Origin: Cryptomeria japonica | Lineage: Eukaryota; Streptophyta; Pinopsida; Cupressales; Cupressaceae | DNA: 64,000 bases | NCBI RefSeq assembly: GCF_030272615.1 | Contig: NC_081409.1 | Coordinates: forward strand, 649,484,468-649,548,467 | Direction of reading: 5' to 3' | Part shown: positions 11,741 to 23,900 of the stretch, one piece after another | Layout: every line of letters starts with the position of its first letter | How positions within the stretch are numbered: position 1 is the first letter of the stretch | Program-made: the position numbers and the translations under genes | The notes under the pieces: generated by a model | What the model saw: only the letters and a program-made list of their open reading frames with translations | Database searches by the model: none | What the model was told of the DNA's origin: nothing

Positions 11741-12657
11741 TGGTGCAACTGATAGTGTAGTTAAAATTTTCAAATAAAAAAATTAAAACAAATGTTAAAA
11801 AAGAGGATAGGAAATTTGTTTATTCACATAACATTTCTTACAATATGTAATTGTTACTTATTTTGAGTCCCTCTTTTTTGCATAGTTATTTTTCAATATC
11901 CATTTAAATAGCAAAAGAGTCAAAATTTTCCTTTTTTCACAATTAATGCTTGGGAACACTCTAACTACTTAAATTTAAGAGAAAAGTTGCATGGGGACAT
12001 GGGGATATTACCTATAAATTTTACATAAAAAATAATTATTATAAAAATTCAAACTCCATTGAAGTAAAGAACTGTTGTGTCACAAATTGCACCTAGTACA
12101 TTTATTACACTTTTGCATTGTGTTTGATGTATTTATGATGGCAATTTGTGATCAAGATTTAACCATTCTGACATCGTGGATTCTAAAAATGGAAGAACAC
12201 TATCCACCCCTAAGCTCAATTAAAGGTTATCTTGGTTGGACAACAGTGTGAAGCATAAACGTTTGTGTGACACACTAACATCCAAAGAATGTCCCAAATT
12301 CAAATTGGCATATTCTACATTAGGCCCTTGCCCACACGTGTCCCTTGTCTTGTGCATGTCTAAAATGGTCACTTTTGCACATGAAGAACAACAAAACCAT
12401 TCATTCTTCCTCATTCTGAAAAAGAACTCACTCTTGGCTCCCTTGCTCTAATACTCTAAGTGAATCTATCAAAATACACACTCAATACTGCAACAAATTG
12501 GTCTTCTCTCATAATACAACCACACTATCATCTCAAGAGAGCGGTCTTGGCTATGTAACACTTCTTCCTCTTTCTTATCCATTATATCATTATATGATCA
12601 TACTTTCTAAGCTTTCAATGCATATATTATCTAAGTGCATTTGTATCAATATCATTT
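11741..12657. other. Unassigned intergenic DNA
   Basis: Open frames of 60-70 codons at 12220-12451 overlap on both strands and carry no known motif. I see no repeats, RNA genes or element ends here. Confidence 0.5.
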
Positions 12658-12762
12658 ATCTTCATGATAAGGGTTTTCCTCCATTAGTTGGGTTTGTTTC
12701 TATCATATCATTTCATCATAGGAATTTTTCTCCATTAAGAGAGGTTTGTTTCTCTTGTATCT

Positions 12763-12921
12763 TGTTACAAGTGTGGTTGTCGTTGCACCAAAAGATCAAC
12801 CTATTAATACCCGATACAACCACTAGACTTATAGAATCCACAGGAGGCAGTTAAGCCATGCCACAAACCCAAGCACTGTGTTGCATAGCACAAGGAGACC
12901 AAGAGCGCACACCTTGCAACA
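12763..12921 (-). repeat. 3' LTR of the TRIM
   Basis: The plus strand reads TGTTACAAGTGTGG ... CCTTGCAACA, with perfect TG/CA ends and the same length as its partner. Confidence 0.92.
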
Positions 12922-12975
12922 ATCCCCCCAACGCAAGCAATGGGTTTGAACCTATGACCAAGCTCTAATACCACT
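12922..12975 (-). other. TRIM interior: polypurine tract and primer-binding site
   Basis: In sense, AGTGGTATTAGAGC (complement of 12962-12975) directly follows the 5' LTR. It is one base different from the common Met-tRNA primer site TGGTATCAGAGC. The other end is GGGGGGAT (complement of 12922-12929) directly before the 3' LTR. Confidence 0.9.
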
Positions 12976-13134
12976 TGTTACAAGTGCGGTTGTCATTGCA
13001 CCAAAAGATCGACCTGTTAATGCCCGATACAACCACTAGACTTATAGAATCCACAAGAGGCGATTAAGCCATGTCACAAACCTGAGTGTTGCACTGCACA
13101 ATAAAAGGAGACCAAGGGAACACACCTTACAAAA
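12976..13134 (-). repeat. 5' LTR of the TRIM
   Basis: Same 159-bp length as the other copy. The right end now reads CCTTACAAAA, so the terminal CA (minus-sense TG) has mutated. A moderate number of substitutions separates the two copies, so the insertion is not recent. Confidence 0.9.
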
Positions 13135-13195
13135 TATCTTTCATCTTTTGTAATAGGGGTTTTCCGCCATTTAGCGGGGTTTATTTCTATTATGT

Positions 13196-14898
13196 TATCA
13201 GTTATCTTTTATCTGAATCTATCTAGCTATCTATGGAGGTGGACACACCAAAGAAGGGGTTTGACTAAGGCAAAGTCCTATACAACTCCAACATTTTTCC
13301 CATGTTTAAGTATTTGTAGGTGTCAAACAAATCCAAGAAGCATGGAGTAGGTCTAAAGTGATTGTGGCAGTTTTCTCTTTCTTTGTCCATGCATACGATA
13401 GTGCGGTTCACATCTACATCTTTGCGACGCGATGACGTCCTAAGTCTGAAACCTAGGCCAACTGCTAATAAGACTTATTCTTTGTTAAGTACTTACTCTT
13501 GTATAGCTAAATTTATTTCTTGTATTTTTAATATGCCTCTATTATTTTCATATTAGTGCAGTCTTATTTTATTCCCTTTATATCGTCCTGGCTCACCAAA
13601 GTGCCAATTTAGTGAGGTAGCGAAGGAAGATTTGTTTTTTGAGGTTCATCACTTCGAGGGTAGAAAATCCCCTCCTCCACATTTTGGTATACCCAATGTG
13701 AATTCCTCATGTCAGATCTCTTTCTCTTTGAGTTTGCCACATTTCACAAGGTGTTTTCGAAAGATGATTTTGATATGTTGGCTGATGCCATGAATGATTT
13801 CATAGAGGTATCCCCTTTTGATTGAAAGCCTTGTAAGGTCAACCCATATTTAAATTATGCTTCCTTGGAAAATGATAAGTCTGTGAAAGTTATCGTAGTC
13901 TCTACTGCTCAGAAGCCTAAGAGACTGGTTGTGACAACTGCTTCTCCCTCATCGAAGAAGAGTAAGTCTATATGATATAATAAAATCTTTGAAGCAACAT
14001 CTCTAGATTTACTCAATCTCAGAATGCTTCTTACAAATTTGTTGCACATACTTATAATACAAGAAGGAACAAGAAAAATGTTGAAATACTACTTCTTTGC
14101 CACCTTGTCAACCTAACCTTCCTCAAGCACCGAAGCCTATAGATAAGTAGCCCACCTTCCTCTTGTGTGTTATCCACCTTTCCAAAATAATGATCAGCAA
14201 GATCGGGGGAGGATGATGTGCTTTATTATCTTCATTAGCACTATAGACTCTCTCTCTATCCTCTCTTTCTTTTTTGTGATATTCTTCTATTTATTCTCTC
14301 TTTTCTTCTATTTGTTGTCCCTAGTGTTGTTTACTTGAAGATGATGCAAAGCGTTGAGATCTCTTTTGGTCTCTCCCATGTTGACTCAAAAGACACACAT
14401 GTTCCCTTCTTCCATGGTGGTCTCCTCTCTTTGGGCGATGAGGACAATTTTATGCATATATATACATGATATACATGAGTTATCATAAAAAGCATACTAA
14501 CTCCAAAGTTAGGTGAAACCACCTCGTGCTTTGTGTTTTGTGTTAATTTTCCTTTGATTTATCCTCTATTGGGGGCAAAATTATTGCGATAATGTGTTTT
14601 TCTTCTTTGGGTGTATCCTACCTTAAATAAATTGCTCCCAATAAAGTGTACACCATTGATTTAAAGTGGGGGCATACACTTCACTCATGATTCTCTCTTT
14701 TGATACTTAAAGTTACTTAGCGAACTTTGTGTTTGCTTTGTAATTTTTGGTGCTTCTTTTCATGACTCATAGTAAGAGAACCTTACTAGTTGTAGCCATG
14801 GTTATCTCTTTCTCTCATGATTGTCCCTTTTAACTTGTCATTGAATTCATAAGATTCTAAAATCCACTAGGGGGCTTGGTGGATCTTGCCTACTTGAT
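13196..14898. other. Decayed DNA, probably remains of an older retrotransposon hosting element B
   Basis: No intact frame is present. Purine tracts (ATTGGGGGCAAAA near 14573, GTGGGGGCATACAC near 14670, CTAGGGGGCTTGG near 14868) resemble 3' ends of plant Gypsy elements. The plus-strand stretch 13700-13980 reads for short distances as protein with several stops. The left TSD of B (TTGAT, 14894-14898) closes the region and joins logically with 38458 onward. Confidence 0.4.
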
Positions 14899-16481
14899 TG
14901 GTGTAGGAGCACCTAGTTTTGAGTTCTAGTTTTGAGTTCAACTGCTTCATTTTGGTGTGTTTGCTCATAGTTTGGTTTGAGATGGTGAATAAGAGTATTA
15001 TCTTAGGTCCTCATATGTTTTTGAAAAGTTTTGGTAGGTTGAATGTCCTTAAGACAATGCATTTGTTCAATTTTGGCTTGTAAGCCCTTGTAAGCCTAAA
15101 ATGGCATAATCTTGCATTTTGATGAAAAATGCGTTGAATAGCCTTGTTTGGAATGGGGAAATGTTAATTTAATGGTCTTTAGTCATCCTAGATATTTTGG
15201 AGGAGAAAAAAAAGCATGTAAGGAAAAAATGCACTTTTTGGCAAAAGTTGTCAAAGTTGCTTAACAACTTTTTGCAACGTTGAGCAACTTTTTGCATTTT
15301 TGAGCAAAGGGTTGGTTAGGAAACCGATGGAGAGATATTTAAGACAAAAATGGCATATAAATTCCTTGAAAATTAATGTAATGAGGTTTTTGAATGCCTA
15401 GAGTAGATTGGAATACAAATTGGAGACCATTTTTGAGTTTTACCTTGCATTTTTCAAGAATTAGAGCAACAAGCTATACTTAATGGATTGATTGCATTGT
15501 TGTTATTTTATTGTTGTTTTTTACATTTTCTTGTAGTGCTCAGGAATCATTTTGGTTAGTTATATTGCAGGTTTGAATTGAGTTTTCAATTTTGCAAGCT
15601 CTCGGCCTGAGTAAGGGTTTGAGAGGCCCAAACATGGTTCCATCTTGAAGTCCTTTGAGTTCTTCTCAATAAACCTTGGGATTCGATCCATGGAACCTTT
15701 GTAGAGTGTACATATTCTTTATTTTCCTTTGGAGGTCATTTAAAGGCCAATGAGCATCGTTTCCTAGGCGAGCTCAGTCATAGCCCGGTTAGGAAATAAA
15801 TGAAATTATGCAAATGCTTGCAGGGATGAGCAGGGTTGGAAGTGCAAAGTGTTTGGCATGAACAAGTGAGGTGTGTTAGAGCATATGTGTGAGTTTGGAG
15901 GTGTGGCAGATCAAGGAAGACACCAAACCCTTAGAAAAAGACCAAAACAAGCCAAAAACCACCTAAAACAAGCATTTATTGGGTTCAGTACATGTACGGT
16001 CATACTGAGATTTCTCATGTCATAAATTGGAAAGTACTCCAAAAAGGGTATCCTGATCATCAAATATTTTGTGTGGGTCTTTGGAGAAATTGTGAGAAAA
16101 TCCATAAAAACTAGTTGGGTAGGGCTAATTGGGGCTCTAGAGCTACTACGCCTAGAAAATAGGGAAAGGAAGGAGCGATGGGGAAATGAATCAAACCCAT
16201 ACTCAAAACTAGTTGATTACCTTTGGAAAACATCATAAACACCTACTATAACCTCTGCAAGTATTTGTTAGGAGATTGAAAGTGTGAGGTTGGATTTACC
16301 CTTGTGAATCCCAACCATGCCTGAGCAACCACTGAGCACATCTTGATTGGGAGCACTCCTAGAGAGTTGAGATATCTAAATTGACTAGTAGATCAGATGA
16401 AAAATGAAGGGATCCCACTAGGACAACACTTGACTTCCCTTAGACAAGGAATTAACTCTCTTTGAGTATACCTCCCCATCA
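14899..16481 (+). repeat. 5' LTR of Gypsy B
   Basis: It starts TGGTGTAGGAGCACC and ends CCTCCCCATCA, 1,583 bp. Compared with the 3' copy it has an extra short repeat of the CAACTTTTTGCA type near 15260-15300. The primer-binding site TGGTATCAAAGC follows at 16485-16496, three bases past the LTR. Confidence 0.92.
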
Positions 16482-16505
16482 TAGTGGTATCAAAGCAACC
16501 AAGAT

Positions 16506-17839
16506 TTGGGAAGAAGCCAATACATGCCAGACACTGAATCAGTAGGAGAGAATAGTCTAAGGATGGTGACCAATGCAGAACTAGCCAAGAAGGTAGAATA
16601 CCAAGAGGAAGAAAATAGGCTCCTCAAAGAAAGATTACTACAACTGGAGAGCAAACTAGATGTAGTTGAAGATAAAACTAAGAAAGTGACAATCAAGGTC
16701 AATGAGGGGAAGGGTAAAGAAGTTGTAGAAGAGGATAGGACTCCTAAACTAGACCCTATTCTACATGAATAACCTTTCCTTAAAGAAATAAAATATCTAG
16801 AAGGAGTGCTACTTTTTTGTGGAAAAATGAAGCTTGAGGTAGTCCTAGAATGGATAGAGGGATTGGAGAATCACTTTGAATGTGATAGAATCAATGAGGC
16901 ACAAAAGGTGGAGGTGGCCAAGTCCAGATTGAGAGGGGCAACATTGACTTGGTGGAAATTTATTCAAGAAGAGAGGCAAAAAGAGGGCAAGAACCCCATA
17001 GCTACTTGGAAGGGCATGTTAGCCAAGGTGAAAGAGGCATACATCCCTGAAGATTATGAGATCCAGTTGCATAAGAGGAGACAAAATTTGAGACAAAGAG
17101 ACTTGGATGTGAGTAGCTACACTGAGGAATTTTAGAAGTTTTGTCTGAGATCTAAGGTGGTACAGGATGAGAGCATCAAGGTAGAAAGATACTTAAATGG
17201 CTTGAGATGGAATATTCAAGAGGAATTAAGCTTGTTATGCCCCAACACCATGCACAAGTGCTATCAATTGGCACTAAAAGTGGAGGAAAAGAGAAAGAAG
17301 AAACCAAAACAAAGCAATAGAGGAAGAGGTAAAGGAAGAGATGGCAGAGGTTAGAGAGGCAGTTTTGGTGGAAGGAGTTTAGACCAAAGATCCCAAGGGG
17401 AATCCAAGTTGGTTGAGCAAAGTGGGGATTCCAATAGCAAGAGCATCTATAGAGGAAGGGGATCTAGCAACTCTAATAGAGGAAGGTCTAGTGGATAAGG
17501 AAGAGGGTCCTATTTTGCCACCATGAAGTGCTACAATTGCCATCAACTTGGACATCCAGCCTATAGATACCTTGAGAAGTCTTCTTCATCCCAAGGAGGT
17601 GAGAGGAGAGTAAATTATGCTCAAGAGAATGCAACAAACATGAAAGCATCAGAAGTAAGTTTGGATTCAAAGGTTGGAGAGAACCTCATGATAAGAAGAG
17701 TCTTGATCAAAGAACCGATTAAGGAGGAATCTAACCAAAGGACATCCTTGTTCAGAATAAAATGCAAGATCATGGGAAAGGTATGTAGAGTGGTAGTGGA
17801 TTCAGGATCCACAGACAACATAGTGTCAGAGGAAGCGGT
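16506..17839 (+). pseudogene. Gypsy B gag and start of protease
   Basis: One frame runs through from 16506 with only nonsense breaks (TAA 16770, TAG 17133, TAG 17352, TAA near 17497). The N-terminal coiled coil (EYQEEENRLLKERLLQLES) precedes the retrotransposon gag core with LEWIEGLENHFE, KSRLRGATLTWWKF and VERYLNGLRW. An Arg/Gly/Ser-rich basic region and a knuckle CYNCHQLGHPAYRYLEK follow, whose last Cys is Tyr. The protease active site DSGSTDNIV lies near 17799-17825. Element C then interrupts at 17840. Gag would form the particle and package RNA. The stops are mostly of the CAA/CAG-to-TAA/TAG type. Confidence 0.9.
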
Positions 17840-18991
17840 TGTTACTACTTATCAAATTGCCATTAGTTTTTATATTCAAAATCATAATATATATTATAGT
17901 CGGTTAGCACTACTGAATCATGCAGTCAGTATACACAGAGAAGTCGGTATGCACAGTCTAGTTAGTTACAGAAGAAAGTAGTCACAAGAACGTAGTATAC
18001 ACCGAGCTGTCTACCGAGTATCTTTTTGAGACTATCGAGTAGTAAAAATGACACACCGAGTTGATATTCACCGAGTGAAACGTGTTACCAGATACATTGA
18101 ACCTGGACATGCATATGAAAATGTGTTACAAGATCAAGGCACATCTAACCATTATTACATTGGAAATTGCACTGGAAGATTGTGTATGATTACAAGGACA
18201 ATCTAACCAATGAAATATTTTGTTTAGTTATTCATTCGAGGAATCTTGTTTGTAAGATCAAAGCAATGAATTGGATCACCATTTTAAGAGATCTATTTAT
18301 ACAGCATGAGTTAAGTGCATGTATGCATGAAGGAAGATTGTTACAGAGACACAGAGGTCACCGAGAAGGTTTTCAGAGAATAGTCAAAGAACAGAGTAAA
18401 TATAAGGGTTTATCGAGTTACTATATGGGTTACCGAGGTATGCTATAAGCAAGGTAATCTTATTCTGAGCACATAGAATTTGCTATAATATTTCAGATGT
18501 AAAGTTGCAGATATTTGTAATGATTTTAATTGTAATATTGTGAAGATTGAAAGAGAAACATTTAACAGGGTAAAAGACTCTAACCAAGTCTATAAATTGT
18601 AAAGCCTCTAACCAGGTGCATCATTCAGAATAAATGTTGTAAAATCCTTTAGCAAGGTAGATCTAACAGATCTTGTTACTCCTAACAGGGTAAGCTATCA
18701 GAAATAGCTAAATGTAGCTCTAACCGAGCTTTCTTTATTATTGCAGTAGTGAAGTTGTGGGTGCCATCTCCACTGCAGTTTTTTTCTCTAACCAAGAGTT
18801 TCTGCGTAACCAAAATATATGTGTTATGGAGTGAATCATGTATGATTGTTATCTATTTGCTTTAACTTTATTTTATGTTACTGTACTATTCTATTTATGC
18901 ATAACAGTAAGGTTATTATTGAAGAAAAGTTTTGGAGTACTGATTCACCCCTCCCCTCTCAGTACATTAGCTTTCCATATTGGGCCTAACA
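17840..18991 (+). repeat. 5' LTR of element C
   Basis: 1,152 bp with TG/CA ends. It is rich in the word ACCGAG. The U5 end has GATTCACCCCTCCCCTCTCA followed by CCTAACA. It is 15 bp longer than the 3' copy, in part because the 3' copy has lost bases between two CACCGAGT repeats near 18054-18076. Confidence 0.95.
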
Positions 18992-19053
18992 ATTGGTATC
19001 AGAGCTTGAATCTTGGAAAAGGGTTTAACTACCTAAAGAGAAAGATCTTATCA

Positions 19054-20407
19054 ATGGAAGGATATAAACAATCTCGGAGGATTGTGTATTTGCAAGAACA
19101 GTTGGATCATGCTAATCAAGTGATTGCAGACATGCAAAGGCAAATGCAAAAATCTCTGAAAGTAAGAAGAAGATTATCTGATGACTTGCAGGATTCTCAA
19201 GAGTTAGTGGAACAAATTGAAACATCATCTAGAGAATAGTATATCTGAAGAAATTGAAGAAATGATTGGAGTGTTGAAAGAAAAGGACAAAGCATTGGCT
19301 GATCAACTAAAAGCAATGAAAAGAGAACATGAACATTTTAGTACACAGATGACTGAAAATCTAGATGCATTGAGGACAGCTGAGGATAAAGCAAGAGATC
19401 TACAGAGAGAGAAACAACAACTTGAAGTCTTAGTATCTGATAAAAATGATGAAATCATAAGGTTAACTGGGATTCAACAAAATATGATAGATCAACTAGG
19501 GTATGCACATCATGAAGCAATTCTGAAGAATGATGAAAATCAAGCATTGAAACTTGAAGTATCAAGGTTGATCAATGAACTTGAAACATAGAAGAAATCC
19601 AAAGAAACATTGAAGAAGAGTTATGAAGCATAAAAGATGTTGGATGAGCAACTGAATACAAGAAGACCCAACAAAGATGCAGGACTCGGTTACAAAGGAA
19701 AAGACTCTACTGAGAAAGGAATTCATACTACCGAGAGAGGAGAATCATCAAAGAAAGCTGGAAACAGGAATAACATCTAAAGAAAGTAGCCTATTTGCTA
19801 CTACTGTGGAAATCAAGGTCATACTGCCAACATATGCCAAATCATAAAAGGTAAGCAACCGAATATCACTAAGTCAAATGGTTATTGTTACAATTGCAAT
19901 AAATATGGTCATACATCTAATCAATGTAGGACAAAGTCTGTTAACAATTATCAGAAGGCAAAATTCAAAGGGTTTTGTAGAAACTACAATAGATATGGAC
20001 ATAGTACCGAGAAGTGCTGGCTTAAGCAAAAGAACCACATGTGGTCTACACACTGAGTAAACACTAGAGGTTACCAAACTCACACAGATCCTTACTGACA
20101 ATATGCAGTAGTACCATGGGATTACAATACAAGGATATGGTGCGAATGTTGTGGAAGATATGGACATATAAGTGCCAACTATTTTATAAGGTTTGGAATG
20201 AACAACCGAAGATCATGGACAAATCCTGGTATGGCATGTTTTCATTGTCACAAAGTTGGACATTTAGCTAGAGATTGCAGAGATCAACCTAGAAGAGACA
20301 CTGAAGAGATAAAAGAAAAATTCAAGATGATCTGGAAAAAGAAGGAAATCATGTCAGATGAAGAAAGCACCTTACCTACCGAGTTAGGTGCACCTATTCC
20401 AAATTAA
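19054..20407 (+). pseudogene. Element C ORF1: coiled-coil protein with a tandem zinc-knuckle array
   Basis: It starts at ATG 19054, 48 bp after the primer site. The first part (to 19237) and second part (from about 19217) are in different frames, so one shift is present. Residues are heptad-rich (QEQLDHANQVIADMQRQMQ; EKDKALADQLKAMKREHEH), indicating a long coiled coil. A short GLGYKGK segment and then CCHC boxes follow: CYYCGNQGHTANIC, CYNCNKYGHTSNQC, CRNYNRYGHSTEKC, a degenerate CECCGRYGHISANY and CFHCHKVGHLARDC. It ends at 20407. It has the layout of a gag-like RNA-binding protein, but no classical Copia gag core. Stops occur near 19589, 19632, 19780 and 20056. D encodes the same architecture (35067-36344). 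Confidence 0.8.
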
Positions 20408-20955
20408 TTAGCAAAGGTATGAAGGGACTGCATTCTCTAAAGGATTAAATCATAATAGTTCCTATTCTATTATGTACTAAATCCAAAATCTACATAGTTA
20501 AGATGCATTAGTAAGTTTGAAATTCTATCAAAAGTACTTTACAGGAAACCTGTCAAGTTGGTGAATACAGGAAGCCTGTCAAGTTGGTAAACAAAGGAAA
20601 TTTGGTTACTTGGTTAAAACGAAAGAAAAGAGAGTAAATCGGTTAAAGGTAAACCAAGTGCATTTAATGTTTTGACCTAACCCACACGGAGCCGGATAAG
20701 GTATTTTGTGTACTTAAAGGTATTTTCGCGGTCATTTACATTCACCAAGTTTTCAAAAGAGCAGAGCAGAGAAAATCAAGGCGATCAAACTTCATTCAAA
20801 GCGAATCCAAGGTATTTACATCAAATCTCATCACACTGTTAAGTTGGTTTTCCGATCTTGTCAAATTGCTATTTATCTACCGAGTGTGAAGTGTCTGTTG
20901 TTTGTAAACCGTCAAACCCTAAGGATAGTTTGCTAGTTTTTACCTGAAATCTACA
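20408..20955 (+). promoter_or_regulatory. Element C inter-ORF leader with paired hairpins
   Basis: This 548-bp noncoding stretch has two tandem 26-bp units (20541-20566 and 20567-20592). Each starts with a 5-bp dyad, ACAGG-AAA-CCTGT and ACAGG-AAG-CCTGT. The last 250 bp resemble a plant 5' untranslated leader (AAACCCTAAGGATAG; start context CTACAATGGCG). An internal promoter for ORF2 is plausible but not shown. Confidence 0.5.
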
Positions 20956-23900
20956 ATGGCGCCCAAGATCCAAGATCCCGTAGTTGTCAAGAAAGTGGAG
21001 AAGCCCTCATTGAAATACACTTTGACTACTAAAGTCGCCTCTAAACCGGATGATAAAACTATCTTTTCACTCATCCCAGATCAAGTCTTGTTAGTCGAAG
21101 ATGTTAGATTCTTCACCAAATGTCGTGTTGAAGAACTCGGTCATGTTGAGATTAGTGACACATATGATGAGCTATGTACCGATGGAAAAATGGATAGCAA
21201 GTACGAGCATATCAAAATCAAGGGATTAACTGAAGCCCTAGCCTATCCCCGTGTGTTCAAACCCTAGTGGGTTAAGTTTGTTTTAAGCAGAGTTCATGAT
21301 GATTTTATGTGGCTAGAAGAGCAACCATTCAAAATCACCAAGGAAATCATTCATGTGATCATCGGGTATCCTATCTACGATCATGCACGAGCACATAAGA
21401 TGATATCACAGAAGGAGTTAATCAGTTTAACTGTAGTAGAATCTGATTACCGAGGATTGAAACTAAACAATGTCACTGATACAGAACTTAAGTTTGCAAT
21501 TAGAGCAATTGGTTACTGTTTCTTCCAATCAGCAAGGGAAAATAGTGTACCCTGTGCTGTAGTTGACTTAGCCTATAAAATAGTGAAAAAGGGAATGAAA
21601 GTTGATTTATGTGAAGTGCTACTGAAGAACTTGTTTGAGAACCTGAACACAATAAGGATGCTGAAAAAGAACAACTCGACAAATACATTGAAGTTTGGTT
21701 CACTTCTTGTATGCATGTTTTTCTACTTTGAGAAGTTTTTTCCCTCAGTCGGTAAAGTAGTTTGGGAGCTACACCGACCTATCACCCATCAAATTAATGA
21801 TTTTATCAAGAAGTTGGGAGATAATTTTAATGATATCATGGATGACTACTTAAGCAAATTTCAAGAGAAGATGCACAACACGTACATGATTCCACCACAG
21901 CTGGTAGAGAAATACAAGGATGATATATGTTTTGAGGTAGACACCGATTATTGTTATGTGAATGTTGTAGAACCGAGGATTCAATCTTTGCCACCAATGG
22001 GTTACGAGATTGACTATGATATCACACAACAACAAATTGATGCCTATCTATCATTGCCAAGGCATGCTATCGAGCTAAGATATGGAACTTATGAAGAAGT
22101 GAAAGAAAAAGTTAAAATGAGCATTGTAGTACCTAAAGCTACAAGAAAGGCTACAAAGATGACAAAGGTTTTATCTGAGAAATTCGGAGAAGAATCTTCC
22201 TCCACACCTATCAAAGGCACTCTAGCCATTACCAAAGAGGAATAAGAAGCTCAAGAGGCATCAATAACATTAAGTACCGAATTGCCTAAGGGTAAAGTGT
22301 TAAAAAGAAAGAAACTGGACACTTCAAAGGCCCTACCGATTCCACCAACAAAGAGACCTAATACAAGAGCATCAACTGCATCATCGAGTAAGAAACAAAA
22401 GAGTGTTACTACTCCCAAGGTAACCAAGACCTACAAGAAATCTACTCGGAGACTCATTTTGGCAAAAGAGTCTAGTGATACAGAATCTGAAGATGCCAAC
22501 AAATTCCAGATTGTAAAGAGCAAAAAGGTAAATATTCACAGTGTTGAAAACTTTTGTACCAATCTTAAAGAATATGGTGGATTTGCAGGATTTAGATATG
22601 TCAAGTATGAGACTAGGAATAATGATGAGAAGTGACAAATTGAAGACGCTGTCATTTGCACACCTCTAAAGTTTCGGCTAGCTCCATTAGAACTAGTAAA
22701 GTCACTTCCGAGTGAATTGTACTTACATATTGATAATAGGTGGAAATATGCAATGGACTCAGAGAAGCAAATTAGAGAAAGAAGTCTAGTCCATCTATTT
22801 CCTGATATGTCTGTAGTAGAAATAAAGGAGCATTTGACAACCTACAATTCTAAATTTCTTGTCAAACAAAGAGCCTTAAAATTGATGAATGGGCTATATA
22901 TTGATGTAGAAAATGAGACAAAATCCAAGTGGTAGGAAATCTTCAAACTAAAGATGTCGGTGAACAATCTCAAGTTGAAATTGTTGATCTCACCAAGCAA
23001 GATCCTAATGTCATCGAGCAAGGTCCTGATGCTACCGAGCAAGACCCGGCTGACACTATTCAAATTGATGAAGATGTCATGGATGCAGAAGCACCGGAGC
23101 AGGAAATGATAGAAGGCACTACCTATGCAAAACTTGTATCTAGTGAATCTATGATAGTACAAGTTCAGCCTTATCTACTGGTTAAGCCACCTGTCTCTAC
23201 CGAAGCACCTAAGGATATAGCACAAGGCACCGAAGGTCACCAGTTTGAAGCAGCAGAAGGTACAACTCAAGAAAAGACCTCTCAAGCACCATCAATCACT
23301 GAAAATGTAATAGTTGAGACCCCCAATACCGAGACACCCAAGGACACCACAACGGCTATAGGAACAGACCAAAGTGTTGCATCTACCGAGCAACCTCCTG
23401 AGAGTCAGCAAGCCTCACAAGCTATTGTCTTGGTACAACCGACCAAAGGTAAAGAGAAGAAATTGAAAAAGCATAGTTTTAAAGTTGATTTAACTAAACC
23501 GATAGTGTTGCCCAATGTGGATATTTCAAAATTAAAGGGGCAAACACTTATTGATTTTGATGAACTATGCAAAGCAAAGGCCGAACAAGAAAAACAATTG
23601 GCCATTCAAAAGAAGAATAAAGTACTACAGAAGGTAAAGACACTGCTAACAAAAATGCTACCATCAGCTACAGTGTCAACCGATGTCATCATCCATATTC
23701 AACTAGATGAACTCCTTACTCAAATAGAAACATCTAGAGTTGATGCATCTGAGTACTTGAGCAAGATAAAAGATAAAGAGCTTATTGCAAAAATGATAGA
23801 AGAGGTACAAAAAGCTCTAGCTATAGGAAAAGTCAAGCTTGTCAAATTCATTGTTGAGTTGTCCCCTCAACTCAAGCATATTCTTTATTTATTTCAGAAA

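Larger units (their letters stand above)
12763..13134 (-). mobile_element. Complete TRIM/SMART-type miniature LTR retrotransposon, 372 bp
   Basis: Two direct repeats of 159 bp (12763-12921 and 12976-13134) flank only 54 bp. The 54 bp hold a polypurine tract and a primer site, both in minus-strand sense. The element is flanked by the 5-bp target-site duplication TATCT (12758-12762 and 13135-13139). There is no coding capacity, so mobilisation must come in trans. TRIM elements of this build are known across seed plants. The size and interior match the smallest (SMART-like) kind. Confidence 0.93.
12658..13195. repeat. Degenerate three-unit tandem repeat split by a TRIM insertion
   Basis: Units of about 55-60 bp with the core GTTTTCCTCCATTAG and GGGTTTGTTTCTAT occur at 12671-12703, 12721-12756 and 13156-13190. 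The third lies on the far side of the TRIM. The third unit has a small dyad (CGCCATTTAGCG). These look like R-region repeats of a decayed LTR, but the parent element is not identifiable. Confidence 0.55.

Noticed and set aside
12220-12854. Open frames of 64-118 codons on both strands
   Set aside because: Mutually overlapping, without domains, and partly running into the repeat next to the TRIM.
12763-13134. TRIM as a Cassandra element carrying 5S rRNA sequence
   Set aside because: I see no 5S-like A box, intermediate element or C box in the 159-bp LTR. Its length and ends fit a SMART-like TRIM better.
13680-13980. Short protein-like stretch ending in a Lys/Ser-rich tail
   Set aside because: Interrupted by stops, too short and not assignable. 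Treated as part of decayed element DNA.
18994-19005. TGGTATCAGAGC motifs as tRNA gene pieces
   Set aside because: Each lies just inside an LTR end and is the complement of a tRNA 3' end. No cloverleaf can be formed around it.
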